Shown here: positions 19,185 through 28,072 of the stretch, piece after piece
How positions within the stretch are numbered: the first letter of the stretch is position 1
Layout: the number at the start of each line of letters is the position of its first letter
Assembly: GCA_030590485.1 (NCBI GenBank)
Contig: JAUUYL010000002.1
Location: 33,162 to 97,161, forward strand
DNA: 64,000 nucleotides
Direction: 5' to 3'
Source of the DNA: Lentisphaerota bacterium
GTDB taxonomy: Bacteria; Verrucomicrobiota; Kiritimatiellia; UBA8416; JAUUYL01
Notes under the pieces: model-generated
Told to the model about the DNA's origin: nothing
Databases searched by the model: none
Seen by the model: only the letters and a program-made list of their open reading frames with translations
Translations under genes and position numbers: made by a program

Positions 19185-22100
19185 TTATGAAATCGGTTTA
19201 CCTTGGGTTCGATATACTAAGCTGTACGCGGCTGGCAAAAAGAGCAGGGTTAGCAACAGTGAGTAGAGCAGGCCACCGATCACTGCAATGGCCATAGTCA
19301 CGAGCATGTCGCCACCTTCGCCGAGATTCATAGCTAAAGGGGTTAACCCCAGAACGGTAGTTAGCTGCGTCATGAGAATCGGGCGAACCCGCAAAGGAGC
19401 CGCTTTACGGATGGCATCGATGGCCGAACGTCCCTTGCGCCGAAATTCTTCTGCCGATGTGAGTAACACAACCCCTTGCGAAGTAATACCTCCCATCATT
19501 ACCAACACACCAATTTGGACGGTTACTCCAACGGACTCACCGAATAAAGCCAGCGCAATAAATACGCCTGTTAAAGTCAGCGGGACATTTAGCATAATCA
19601 GAAATGGCAACACGAAGGATTCAAACTGAATAGCCAGAATCACGTATGCAAATAATGCCGCGAAACCAAGAATTAGTCCCATCACTTGCCGGCTCTCTGC
19701 CATAAACCGAGCCTGGCTACCCATAGAGACCTCTACGCCAGAGGGTGGCTTCAGGTCAGTGGCAACTTGTTCCGCGCGGGTAAGTGCTTCTCCGACACTG
19801 ACCCCAGCAGCATCGGCACGCACGATAACACGCATGATTTGGTCTTCCCTCGAGATTTCTACGGGACCAACGGCACGCACAACCGTGGCAATATCACGGA
19901 GATAAACTGGTTCTCCTTTGCGCGTGTCAATAATCAGATTTTGCAAATCCTGTTTGTTTTTGATTGATATTTCGGGAACCATGACCCGGATCGGATAATA
20001 TTCTGATCCCTCGCGATAGTGCGTTCCGACCAATCCCTGAACCAGTGAACGCATCACCGAGGCCACTTGATCAACCGAAATATCCATAGCGGAAGCACGA
20101 GCACGATCGATATGAATCCGATATTCAGGCTTGGTCATGTCCATGGAAATGTTTACGCCGGACAGCCCTGCGGTTTGTCGCAGTTTAGCGGCCAACTGTT
20201 CAGAAAACTCATAGAGTTGAACGACATCACTCCCTTTGATATTTACCTCAACATCCTGTTCGCCCACTTTGCGTATGCCTTTGATAGGTCTGGCTTTTAC
20301 CGGCAGCTTGGCTCCAGGTTCTTCCGCCTGAATTTTCTTTATTATGGGTCGAATTTTGGAAATAAACTCCATGGTAGTAACATTTCTCTGGCTACGCGGC
20401 TTGAGCTGAATGTTTAAATTACCTTCGTTCCCGACTTCCAATGTATAGAGGCCAAAGACGCGTCCGCCCGCCAGTCTAAATAGACTGTCGATTTCAGGGA
20501 GTCCCTCCATCTTGTTTTCCACTCGCGTCAGAATGCGATTCACCTCGGCAACCGAGGTGCCACTTGGCATTTTTAGTTTAACCATGACGCGGCCATCATC
20601 CAGCTTCGGCAAGAACTCTGATCCTGATCGGCTCGCAATCCACAATCCTGCAAGAAAGATCAGCACAAATGTTAGAATGACACGCCATTTTGCGCGCAAA
20701 CAAACATTAAGAAGGCGATTATAACCAATCAGAAAAGACTCGATGATATGATTAAATGTTCGAGCCAGTTTTGACGGGCGGGCATTACTTTCGCTACGAA
20801 GCAATCGATCCGTTAAAAGCGGCGTCAGCGTAATAGCGACTAAGAGAGAAATCACTACGACTCCCGCGACCACCAAGACGAGTTCCTTGAATAAAATTGC
20901 CGCCATACCTGGAACAAATACAAACGGCAAAAAGATAGCTAAAAATGTCAGAGTTGCAGTCACTACAGCCGAGCCGACCTCGGTCGTACCACGTTCAGCA
21001 TAATTTTCAACTCCCTCCGCCTTGAGACGTGTAATGTTTTCCAGCACGACAATCGAGTTGTCCAGAATGACACCCAGCGCAACAACCAGACCACCAAGAG
21101 AAAAGACATTAATTGAAAAGCCAGCACCTTTCATTAGCGCAAAGTTGGTTAACAAAGTAACGGGTAAAGCCACCATCATGACTACCACTTGCCGCCAGCG
21201 GCCCAGAAAAAGATAAACGACAAAAATAACGAGTATTGAGGCTATTAATGCCGAATTTTTTACGCTGTTAATTGCCCCCATAACATAGGTGCTTTCGTCT
21301 TCGACGTACCCAAACTCAATCCCTTTCGGCAGATCACCGCTTGTCTTAAGTTCTTGAAGGCGGGCTTTAACTCCATCGGCAACCTCAACCGCATTCGCGG
21401 CGTATTGTTTAAGAATTTTGAACTCAATGCAAGACGTGCCATTAAAATGCGTTTGAATACGCATCTCCTCGTGTGAATCTTCCACACGAGCAACGTCCCG
21501 GACATAAATATCCCCGCCGGTTGCCCCTCTGGCAATAACGACATTTCTGATTTCATCAAGATTCTCAAACTCGCCCATGGTGCGTGCAATTATTTCGAGC
21601 GGTTCAACGGTCACGCGACCTGCAAATGTTTCATTGTTTTGTTCGTGCAACGCTTTGGCTACGAGCCCCGGCGAAAGTTTATATGCTTGCAGGCGTTCCG
21701 GATCCAAATGAACACGAATCTCACGTTTCATGCCTCCAACAATTTCTGCTCCGGCAGTACCTGGCACCGTTGCCAGTCGATCCATCAGCCAGGTGTCGGC
21801 CCATTCATGAAGCTGAACAGGATCATGCTGATCTGACGTAATCATAACTTCGATTACAGGTAATTGAGACGGATCGGCTTTGATGACGACTGGGGGATCC
21901 ATATCGCGCGGCAATTTTTTCGCCACCCGCCCCATTGCAGCCACAACATCCTGAAAGGCGACATCGACATTCACACCGTACGAAAAGTTAATTAGCAGCG
22001 TGTACATACCCTCAATGCTCGATGACTCGATATAATCAAGCCCGTCAACGGTTGATATGACTTCTTCTAGCGGATCGGCAATATTGGTTTCAATGTCATC

Positions 22101-22268
22101 CGCAGTTGCCCCACGCCACCAGACATGAACTTTCACCATCGGATAGGAGATGTCGGGGAGATAGTTGATTTCCATTCGTGAAAGGCTGAATAAGCCTGTT
22201 GCAAATAATGCAACCACAAGCACGGTGACCGCTACCGGACGTTTTAATGCTTCAAGCGTGATTTTCAT
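19185..22268 (-). CDS. RND efflux transporter, HAE1/AcrB-like permease
   Basis: 1027 aa; MKITLEALKRPVAVTVLVVALFATGLFSL..INYLPDISYP; GVILDNSIVVLENI; repeated RND halves. Confidence 0.95.
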   Translation of the reverse strand: MKITLEALKRPVAVTVLVVALFATGLFSLSRMEINYLPDISYPMVKVHVWWRGATADDIETNIADPLEEVISTVDGLDYIESSSIEGMYTLLINFSYGVNVDVAFQDVVAAMGRVAKKLPRDMDPPVVIKADPSQLPVIEVMITSDQHDPVQLHEWADTWLMDRLATVPGTAGAEIVGGMKREIRVHLDPERLQAYKLSPGLVAKALHEQNNETFAGRVTVEPLEIIARTMGEFENLDEIRNVVIARGATGGDIYVRDVARVEDSHEEMRIQTHFNGTSCIEFKILKQYAANAVEVADGVKARLQELKTSGDLPKGIEFGYVEDESTYVMGAINSVKNSALIASILVIFVVYLFLGRWRQVVVMMVALPVTLLTNFALMKGAGFSINVFSLGGLVVALGVILDNSIVVLENITRLKAEGVENYAERGTTEVGSAVVTATLTFLAIFLPFVFVPGMAAILFKELVLVVAGVVVISLLVAITLTPLLTDRLLRSESNARPSKLARTFNHIIESFLIGYNRLLNVCLRAKWRVILTFVLIFLAGLWIASRSGSEFLPKLDDGRVMVKLKMPSGTSVAEVNRILTRVENKMEGLPEIDSLFRLAGGRVFGLYTLEVGNEGNLNIQLKPRSQRNVTTMEFISKIRPIIKKIQAEEPGAKLPVKARPIKGIRKVGEQDVEVNIKGSDVVQLYEFSEQLAAKLRQTAGLSGVNISMDMTKPEYRIHIDRARASAMDISVDQVASVMRSLVQGLVGTHYREGSEYYPIRVMVPEISIKNKQDLQNLIIDTRKGEPVYLRDIATVVRAVGPVEISREDQIMRVIVRADAAGVSVGEALTRAEQVATDLKPPSGVEVSMGSQARFMAESRQVMGLILGFAALFAYVILAIQFESFVLPFLIMLNVPLTLTGVFIALALFGESVGVTVQIGVLVMMGGITSQGVVLLTSAEEFRRKGRSAIDAIRKAAPLRVRPILMTQLTTVLGLTPLAMNLGEGGDMLVTMAIAVIGGLLYSLLLTLLFLPAAYSLVYRTQGKPIS

Positions 22269-23566
22269 TATAGCGCACCTTTCACTTCGGTTGATTCAAG
22301 TGGTGCCACATTGATCTTTGCCCCTTTTTTGAGGTTAAGATTTCCTTCTACAATAACCAGTTCACCCGGCTGAACACCTTTAAGTATTTGCACCAAATCA
22401 CCTTGCTCAAGGCCGAGCGTCACTCGTCTTTTAATGGCCGTGCCTTCTTGGGCAACAAACAAAATATGATCGCCGCGCGGTGTGGCTACAATCGCTTTAG
22501 ACGGCACGACAATCGCTTTTTTAATGATTCTCCCAGTCAAGGATACGCGGGCGAACATGCGCGGGATTAACGCCACGGGGTCAGTAACCCGCAACTCAAC
22601 CAGACGGGTTCGCGAGGCGTTTTCCAGTCGCGGGTAAATTCGTTCGATCTCTGCGTTGAAAGTCTTTCCAGGATAGGCATCCAGCTGTACTTTAGCGACG
22701 GTGCCTTTGTGCAGATCCGCCGAACAATTCTCCGGCAATCCGACACGAATCACTAAACTCTTGGGGTCGATTATTTTCAAGAGAGGCTGGCGCGGAACAG
22801 CCATGTCCCCAGGGCGCACATAAACCTCTGTAATAATTCCTGCGAATGGAGCGGTGATCAGGCATTCGTTCAGCTTTGCCTGTGCAATATCTCGGCGCGC
22901 AATGGCTTCAGAGACTGATGCTTGAGCGATGGCAAGCTCGGTGCGCGTCGGCCCAGCTTTCAGCATCTTGAGATGTTCTTTTGCTGATTCGAACTGAGTT
23001 TTGCATTTGGTGTAATCCACGCGTGCTTTTTCTTTGGCTTCAACAGGTAATGTTCCGCTTTCGACTAATGAACTGATACGGTTGAGATCTTCTTTTGCAA
23101 AATCAGTGCATTCGATAAAATGAAGCATCGATTCGTTGGCCTGGGCAATCTCTTCGGGGCGGGCACCAGCTTTAAGGTCATCACGTTTTGCTTTCGTGAC
23201 GGCGAGAACCGCTTCGGCAACGGCCAATTCCTGCTTATATAGCGGTCGTGTGATTTCGATAAGTTTTTGTCCTGGCTGGTCGATTAAATCACCTTCTCGC
23301 CATGGGCAAAATGAAATGGGGCCTTCTGCGGTTGATTCGAGCTCAACTGTGTTCATGGCCAGCACATCGCCAGTTGTCAATAGCGATTCTTCGAGACGTA
23401 TTTCGATGGCTTTTTTGGCAACAACCCGGCTGACAGGTGGTGTTTTCTTTTGTTGCGCTTGGCCGCACCCACTAAATCCTGCCATTAGCGCAACCGCGAT
23501 TGCTCCGGTTACAAGGGTGTTTTTTATCCGTCTTCCTGTTCTGCTGTCCTGTGAATTTGAGTTCAT
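22268..23566 (-). CDS. RND periplasmic adaptor (HlyD/MFP family)
   Basis: Lipoprotein-like N-terminus (FSGCGQ); ITAPFAGIITEVYVRPGDMAVPRQPLLKIID. Confidence 0.92.
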   Translation of the reverse strand: MNSNSQDSRTGRRIKNTLVTGAIAVALMAGFSGCGQAQQKKTPPVSRVVAKKAIEIRLEESLLTTGDVLAMNTVELESTAEGPISFCPWREGDLIDQPGQKLIEITRPLYKQELAVAEAVLAVTKAKRDDLKAGARPEEIAQANESMLHFIECTDFAKEDLNRISSLVESGTLPVEAKEKARVDYTKCKTQFESAKEHLKMLKAGPTRTELAIAQASVSEAIARRDIAQAKLNECLITAPFAGIITEVYVRPGDMAVPRQPLLKIIDPKSLVIRVGLPENCSADLHKGTVAKVQLDAYPGKTFNAEIERIYPRLENASRTRLVELRVTDPVALIPRMFARVSLTGRIIKKAIVVPSKAIVATPRGDHILFVAQEGTAIKRRVTLGLEQGDLVQILKGVQPGELVIVEGNLNLKKGAKINVAPLESTEVKGAL

Positions 23567-23568
23567 TA

Positions 23569-24471
23569 TTATTTTTCCTTAATATTTAGAGTCTCAATTA
23601 GTTTCTTAAATGGCTTGCGAATGAGAAATACAGGTGATGAGGCATGACGAGCCGTGTGGTGGCTAATACTCCCCATAAATAATTCGCTGATATATCCGCG
23701 GCCATGTGTTCCCATTATGATAAGGCTTGCATCTTTATCCTGCTTGAGGATTTCTTCGATGGGCGCACCGTGAGAAAGTTTGAGAGAAATGGAGGCCTCG
23801 CTAACTTTTTCAAGTCGAGCCTTCAAAACCTCGAGTCGCCGCCGATCAATAATATCGAACTCATGTATTTTGTGGTGATGGTGTTTTTGCAGTTTGTTTA
23901 TATCTTGCGTATGAAGAAGAGTAATCTGCTTCGCGCCTTTAGCCGCGATTTCAAGCAGATATTGAAAAGCATATTCCGAATGGTCGGAAAAATCGGTCGG
24001 ACATAGTATGTGTCGCATGAAATCACAAGGCTCTCCAGCGCAAATGGCGCCGCCCGTCTCTTTGTTGTAATCAATTCGTATGATGAGTAGCGGTTGAGAT
24101 ACTCTATGCAGGATTTCCGCAGCGGTACCGCCAAGAAAAAGCTCGCTGGAAAAATTATGCCCACGAGATCCTATAATAATGAGTGAACATTCTTCTTGCT
24201 CTGCCAAATTCGGAATCTCAAGCGCGGGCAATCCCGGTTCAACGACAAGTTTTACCGAAAACCCTTTCTTGCTAAGGGATTCCCGGAATGGTTCAAGCGA
24301 GGCTTCAATGTGTGTTTTAGTTTCCTCAGGGAAGGCAACTTGCTCCGGAACCATAAAGTATTGCGCAATCAGAGCCTGTTCGGTGCCGAGCTGGTGCAAT
24401 TCAGCGACACAGGAAATGATCACCTTCGCTACAGGCGATGAATCGGTGGCGATTAATACTTTTTTAAACAT
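23569..24471 (-). CDS. Universal stress protein, tandem UspA domains
   Basis: Two GSRGHN / GTHGRG ATP-binding motifs; MFKKVLIATDSS and HILCPTDFSDHS domain starts. Confidence 0.92.
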   Translation of the reverse strand: MFKKVLIATDSSPVAKVIISCVAELHQLGTEQALIAQYFMVPEQVAFPEETKTHIEASLEPFRESLSKKGFSVKLVVEPGLPALEIPNLAEQEECSLIIIGSRGHNFSSELFLGGTAAEILHRVSQPLLIIRIDYNKETGGAICAGEPCDFMRHILCPTDFSDHSEYAFQYLLEIAAKGAKQITLLHTQDINKLQKHHHHKIHEFDIIDRRRLEVLKARLEKVSEASISLKLSHGAPIEEILKQDKDASLIIMGTHGRGYISELFMGSISHHTARHASSPVFLIRKPFKKLIETLNIKEK

Positions 24472-24486
24472 AGGGTTACTCCCGTT

Positions 24487-25836
24487 TTACAAATTATTTC
24501 CCGTAGCTAACTGGTATTGCGCTTGTGCGGTTTTGTAATCCGCTAATGAACGGTAATAATTCATTTGAGCGTTCAGAAATGCGGATTGTGCGTCTAACAC
24601 ATCAGTGACCGAACCCTTGCCGTATGTATATCTTTCACGCTCAATTCGAAGGCTTTCCTTAGCCTGCTCAATGCTTTTTTCAGTTGCGTGAACCCGTTCA
24701 TATGACGAGTTTATATTCAAATAAGCGATTTCTACATCCAGTTGAACTTGGAGTTCGATTTGGCGTAACTTTTCCAGCGCGACGGAGTGAACGGCTTTCT
24801 CTTCTCTGATTTTTGCACTTATATATCCGCCGGAAAATATTGGAAGATTCACTTCAAGCATCACGCTACCTGTCTCATTGTTCAGCTCGGGTTCGTGCGC
24901 ATCCCATTCGTTTCCAATTGCACCTTTCAGAGCGACTGAAGGGCTGCGCAAACCATATACGGCCTTCACTTTTCTTGCTTTTGATTGCAGAACAGCTTTC
25001 ACCTCCAGATAATCGGAGCGGACCGCTAGCGCCCTCTTTAATCCCTGCTCCATGTTGGGAACCGTTTCTTTGATGAATTCAAGCTGACCAGTGACCTTTG
25101 GGTTCTCGCCGACAACATAAGGCGCACCCATCAGGTTATTTAATAAACGGTTTTGAATTGCGAGAACATTCTTTTCCTGCGTCAAGCGTTGCTTCAAATC
25201 GCTTAATCTAACTTCTGTTCGCAGCAGATCTACTCGCGCTGCTTTTTTGGCATGGATCAACTCAATAATTCGCTTATGGTGTCCCTCTAATGCTTCTTGC
25301 GAGAATTCGAAAGCTTCGAGGGTGTGACGCTGCGCCAAGATGCTGTAAAAAATGCTGGTCACATCAAAGACCAGCTCTTCTCGGCTTCGTGTGAAACGGT
25401 ATTCTGCAGCATCATGCAATAATGCTGCCGCACGAGATTCGTTGATCAACCGACCGCCAGTGAAAAGCTGCATTTGGACTATGACTTCGCTCGCAAGAGG
25501 TTGGTCGGTAAATTGAAGGGTATCTCCTGCCCCCGGCCGACGAGGTGTAATTAATCGGTCATCACGATATTGTGTAATAGAACCGTTTAGATTCATCTGA
25601 GGAAGACGTGAACTCACTGCCAAATTGTGACGAGCATCCGCGGCACCGACCTCAAAATAACGGGCAGAGAGTCCAGGGTTATTTACCAATGCGATTTCAA
25701 TTACGTTATGAAGCGTTAACGTGCTTGGAGGTTGCTCGAGGGCGGCAGACCTACTTACGCCGACAAGAAGATAGCTAATCACCAGAAAAGAGATCGCGCA
25801 ATGCCTTTGAAATCGTGCATAACTGTAAGGTTTCAT
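24487..25836 (-). CDS. TolC-family outer membrane efflux protein
   Basis: LTLHNVIEIALVNNPGLSA..; RERYTYGKGSVTDVLDAQSAFLNAQMNYYRSLADYKTAQAQYQLATG. ORF opens at 25875; MKPYSYA at 25836 is more likely. Confidence 0.92.
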   Translation of the reverse strand: MKPYSYARFQRHCAISFLVISYLLVGVSRSAALEQPPSTLTLHNVIEIALVNNPGLSARYFEVGAADARHNLAVSSRLPQMNLNGSITQYRDDRLITPRRPGAGDTLQFTDQPLASEVIVQMQLFTGGRLINESRAAALLHDAAEYRFTRSREELVFDVTSIFYSILAQRHTLEAFEFSQEALEGHHKRIIELIHAKKAARVDLLRTEVRLSDLKQRLTQEKNVLAIQNRLLNNLMGAPYVVGENPKVTGQLEFIKETVPNMEQGLKRALAVRSDYLEVKAVLQSKARKVKAVYGLRSPSVALKGAIGNEWDAHEPELNNETGSVMLEVNLPIFSGGYISAKIREEKAVHSVALEKLRQIELQVQLDVEIAYLNINSSYERVHATEKSIEQAKESLRIERERYTYGKGSVTDVLDAQSAFLNAQMNYYRSLADYKTAQAQYQLATGNNL

Positions 25837-25849
25837 GACAAATTCCTTC

Positions 25850-26173
25850 CTAAAGATTACACTCAATCGCCGCACTTAATATGTCTTCCTGCTGGACGCC
25901 GACAAACTGCTCCACCACCTCGCCATCCTTAAATATGATTATAGTCGGTATTGAACGCACACCATACTCTGCCGCTACAGGTTGAGCTTCATCAACATTG
26001 ACTTTTGCCACCTTCGCTCGATCTTCAATCTTCTCAGCCACCTGCTCCACAATAGGACCCTGCATCATGCACGGCCCACACCAAGGTGCCCAAAAGTCAA
26101 CCAGCGTCACGCCAGAACCAATCGTCTCCGCAAAATCCGCATCCGTTAGATTCAACACTTTATCAGTCATCAT
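25850..26173 (-). CDS. trxA: Thioredoxin
   Basis: VDFWAPWCGPCMMQGPIVEQVAEK..GVRSIPTIIIFKDGEVVEQFVG. Confidence 0.95.
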   Translation of the reverse strand: MMTDKVLNLTDADFAETIGSGVTLVDFWAPWCGPCMMQGPIVEQVAEKIEDRAKVAKVNVDEAQPVAAEYGVRSIPTIIIFKDGEVVEQFVGVQQEDILSAAIECNL

Positions 26174-26239
26174 TCAGCCTCCTTCTTTATTACGACCTAC
26201 AATATTCTTTAAATCCTCTTTCATCTCTGCCAATGCTAA

Positions 26240-26256
26240 CGCAAGCTTTATGCCAA
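26240..26256 (-). promoter_or_regulatory. Sigma54 -24/-12 promoter upstream of trxA/efflux/redox run
   Basis: Minus strand TTGGCATAAAGCTTGCGT: TGGCA-N7-TTGC with GG-N10-GC spacing, about 70 nt upstream of trxA. Confidence 0.75.
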
Positions 26257-26390
26257 CTGCCAAAACCATTGACAATATTGGGATCAGCAAAACTATAAAA
26301 CATAGAAATATGCCTGATATGACAGACTTAAAAAATATTCAGATTTAATAACAGTCCGAGGAAACCGTCATAACCCAATCCCAGAATCGG

Positions 26391-26437
26391 TGTTGCATGC
26401 AACATGACCTGATGTTGCGTGCAATGCACGCGCAACA
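26391..26437. promoter_or_regulatory. Enhancer-like palindromes (putative upstream activating sites)
   Basis: Perfect 14-bp palindrome TGTTGCATGCAACA (26391..26404) and imperfect palindrome TGTTGCGTGCAATGCACGCGCAACA (26413..26437). Confidence 0.65.
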
Positions 26438-26547
26438 GTTATGCAACGATTATGATTCCTGACAAATTAAGGAGGATTCGGTGTTTGGGGCACGCAATAA
26501 AAACAATGATGACAAGGCAATATTTAAACGGGAACCACAGACAAAGC

Positions 26548-27906
26548 CTACTTGATTCCGTAACGCTTCATTTTGCGATAGAGTGTGCTGGGATTAATGC
26601 CAAGCTGTTTGGCTGCCGCCGTTCTGTTGGCAACGTTGTCTTCAAGCGCATCACGAATAGCTCTCTTTCCAATCTCATCAAGCGAAAGAGAGCCTTTGCC
26701 AGACTCATGCAGTACCCCATATGCAAGCTCTTTAGGCATATGATGGAGGTGTATAACAGATTCTTTACAGAGAACAAACGCATGCTGAAGCAGATTTTCC
26801 AATTCTCGAATATTTCCCGGGAAATCATGCCTCATGATTGCACCCATCACAGAATCATCAATAGCTTCTATGCTCTTTCCTGTCTCCGCATTTAAACGAT
26901 TCCTGAAATGTTCAACAAGAAGAGGCATATCACAACGCCGCTCCCGCAGAGGTGGCAACTCAAGCCGTAAAACATTCAACCTATAGTAAAGATCCTCTCT
27001 GAATGACCCGTCATACACCTTCTCAAGAAGACGCTGATTCGTCGCTGCAACTATTCTAACATCACTCCGCACAGCCTCTGTCCCACCAAGAGGTTCATAT
27101 GTCTTCTCCTGAAGAACCCTCAACAAACGAACCTGCAAAGCAGGGGAAATATCACCTATCTCATCAAGAAATAACGTTCCGCCTTTTGCCAGATCAAAAC
27201 GGCCTGGCTTATCGCGCTTGGCATCCGTAAAAGCCCCTTTCTTGTACCCAAAGAGCTCCGACTCCAGCAATGCGTCAGGAAGAGCGCCACAATTCACTGC
27301 AACAAACGGCTTGTCTTTTCTTTGCCCAAGATTATGTATTGCCCTGGCAAAAAGCTCCTTGCCTGTGCCACTTTCACCCTCAATCAGAACACTTACGTTG
27401 GAACCCGCTATATCCGGCAAAATAGCAAACAACTCATGCATCTTGGAATTCCGACTCACAATGTCCTGAAACGTATAAGACTTCTTGATCTCTTTGCGCA
27501 ATTCCTCTTCCGCGCTCAAATCACGAAACGACTCCACGCCGCCAATGATACGCCCATCCACATCACACAAACACGCCGCACTGATACTGACAAGCAAAGA
27601 ACGCCCCGACCTATCCAAAATCTCAACTGGCTTATTGATAACCTGCTTGCCTCTTTTCCTGACATGCTCAAGAGTACATGCAGAACCACAATGAGCCGTC
27701 TTAAACACATCATAACAAAATTGACCTACCGCCTCCTGCTCAGAAAAACCAGTTATCCGCTCTGCCGCTTGATTAAAAAATGTTATACGCTTATCACAAT
27801 CAACCGTAAACACACCATCGGCAACACAGTTCAGTATCGTCTCCAACTGCTCCCTCCGAATCTGACCCAAACGGTTTTTTAATTGTTTCTTAACAGCCAT
27901 AACCAT
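26548..27906 (-). CDS. Sigma54-dependent transcriptional activator (PAS-AAA+-Fis HTH)
   Basis: GESGTGKELFARA; GAFTDA variant loop; [10 protein letters not shown]; Fis HTH (NRTAAAKQLGINPSTLYRKMKRYG). The track start at 27927 is GTG; ATG at 27906 or 27900 is likelier. Confidence 0.93.
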   Translation of the reverse strand: MVMAVKKQLKNRLGQIRREQLETILNCVADGVFTVDCDKRITFFNQAAERITGFSEQEAVGQFCYDVFKTAHCGSACTLEHVRKRGKQVINKPVEILDRSGRSLLVSISAACLCDVDGRIIGGVESFRDLSAEEELRKEIKKSYTFQDIVSRNSKMHELFAILPDIAGSNVSVLIEGESGTGKELFARAIHNLGQRKDKPFVAVNCGALPDALLESELFGYKKGAFTDAKRDKPGRFDLAKGGTLFLDEIGDISPALQVRLLRVLQEKTYEPLGGTEAVRSDVRIVAATNQRLLEKVYDGSFREDLYYRLNVLRLELPPLRERRCDMPLLVEHFRNRLNAETGKSIEAIDDSVMGAIMRHDFPGNIRELENLLQHAFVLCKESVIHLHHMPKELAYGVLHESGKGSLSLDEIGKRAIRDALEDNVANRTAAAKQLGINPSTLYRKMKRYGIK

Positions 27907-27914
27907 AAACACTA

Positions 27915-27944
27915 TTGCAATTTGCACGATATGTCAAATTGCAA
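27915..27944. promoter_or_regulatory. Perfect 10-bp inverted repeat upstream of the sigma54 regulator gene
   Basis: TTGCAATTTG-CACGATATGT-CAAATTGCAA. Confidence 0.6.
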
Positions 27945-28072
27945 GATACTTTTGAAGAGAAAGCCCTTGCCATAATTTTTTAAGTACATAGTATCTAAAG
28001 TTCAAAGAATATAGCGAGACGCCGAATGGACCAAGTGTAAAATAGAGCAAATGATTAGGTAACATCAGACAA

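Noticed and set aside
26177-26330. Small hydrophobic minus-strand frame (..GIFLCFIVLLIPILSMVLAVGIKLALALAEMKEDLKNIVGRNKEGG*)
   Set aside because: No ATG near the frame start, and the sigma54 promoter lies inside it; probably not a gene, though a leader peptide cannot be excluded.
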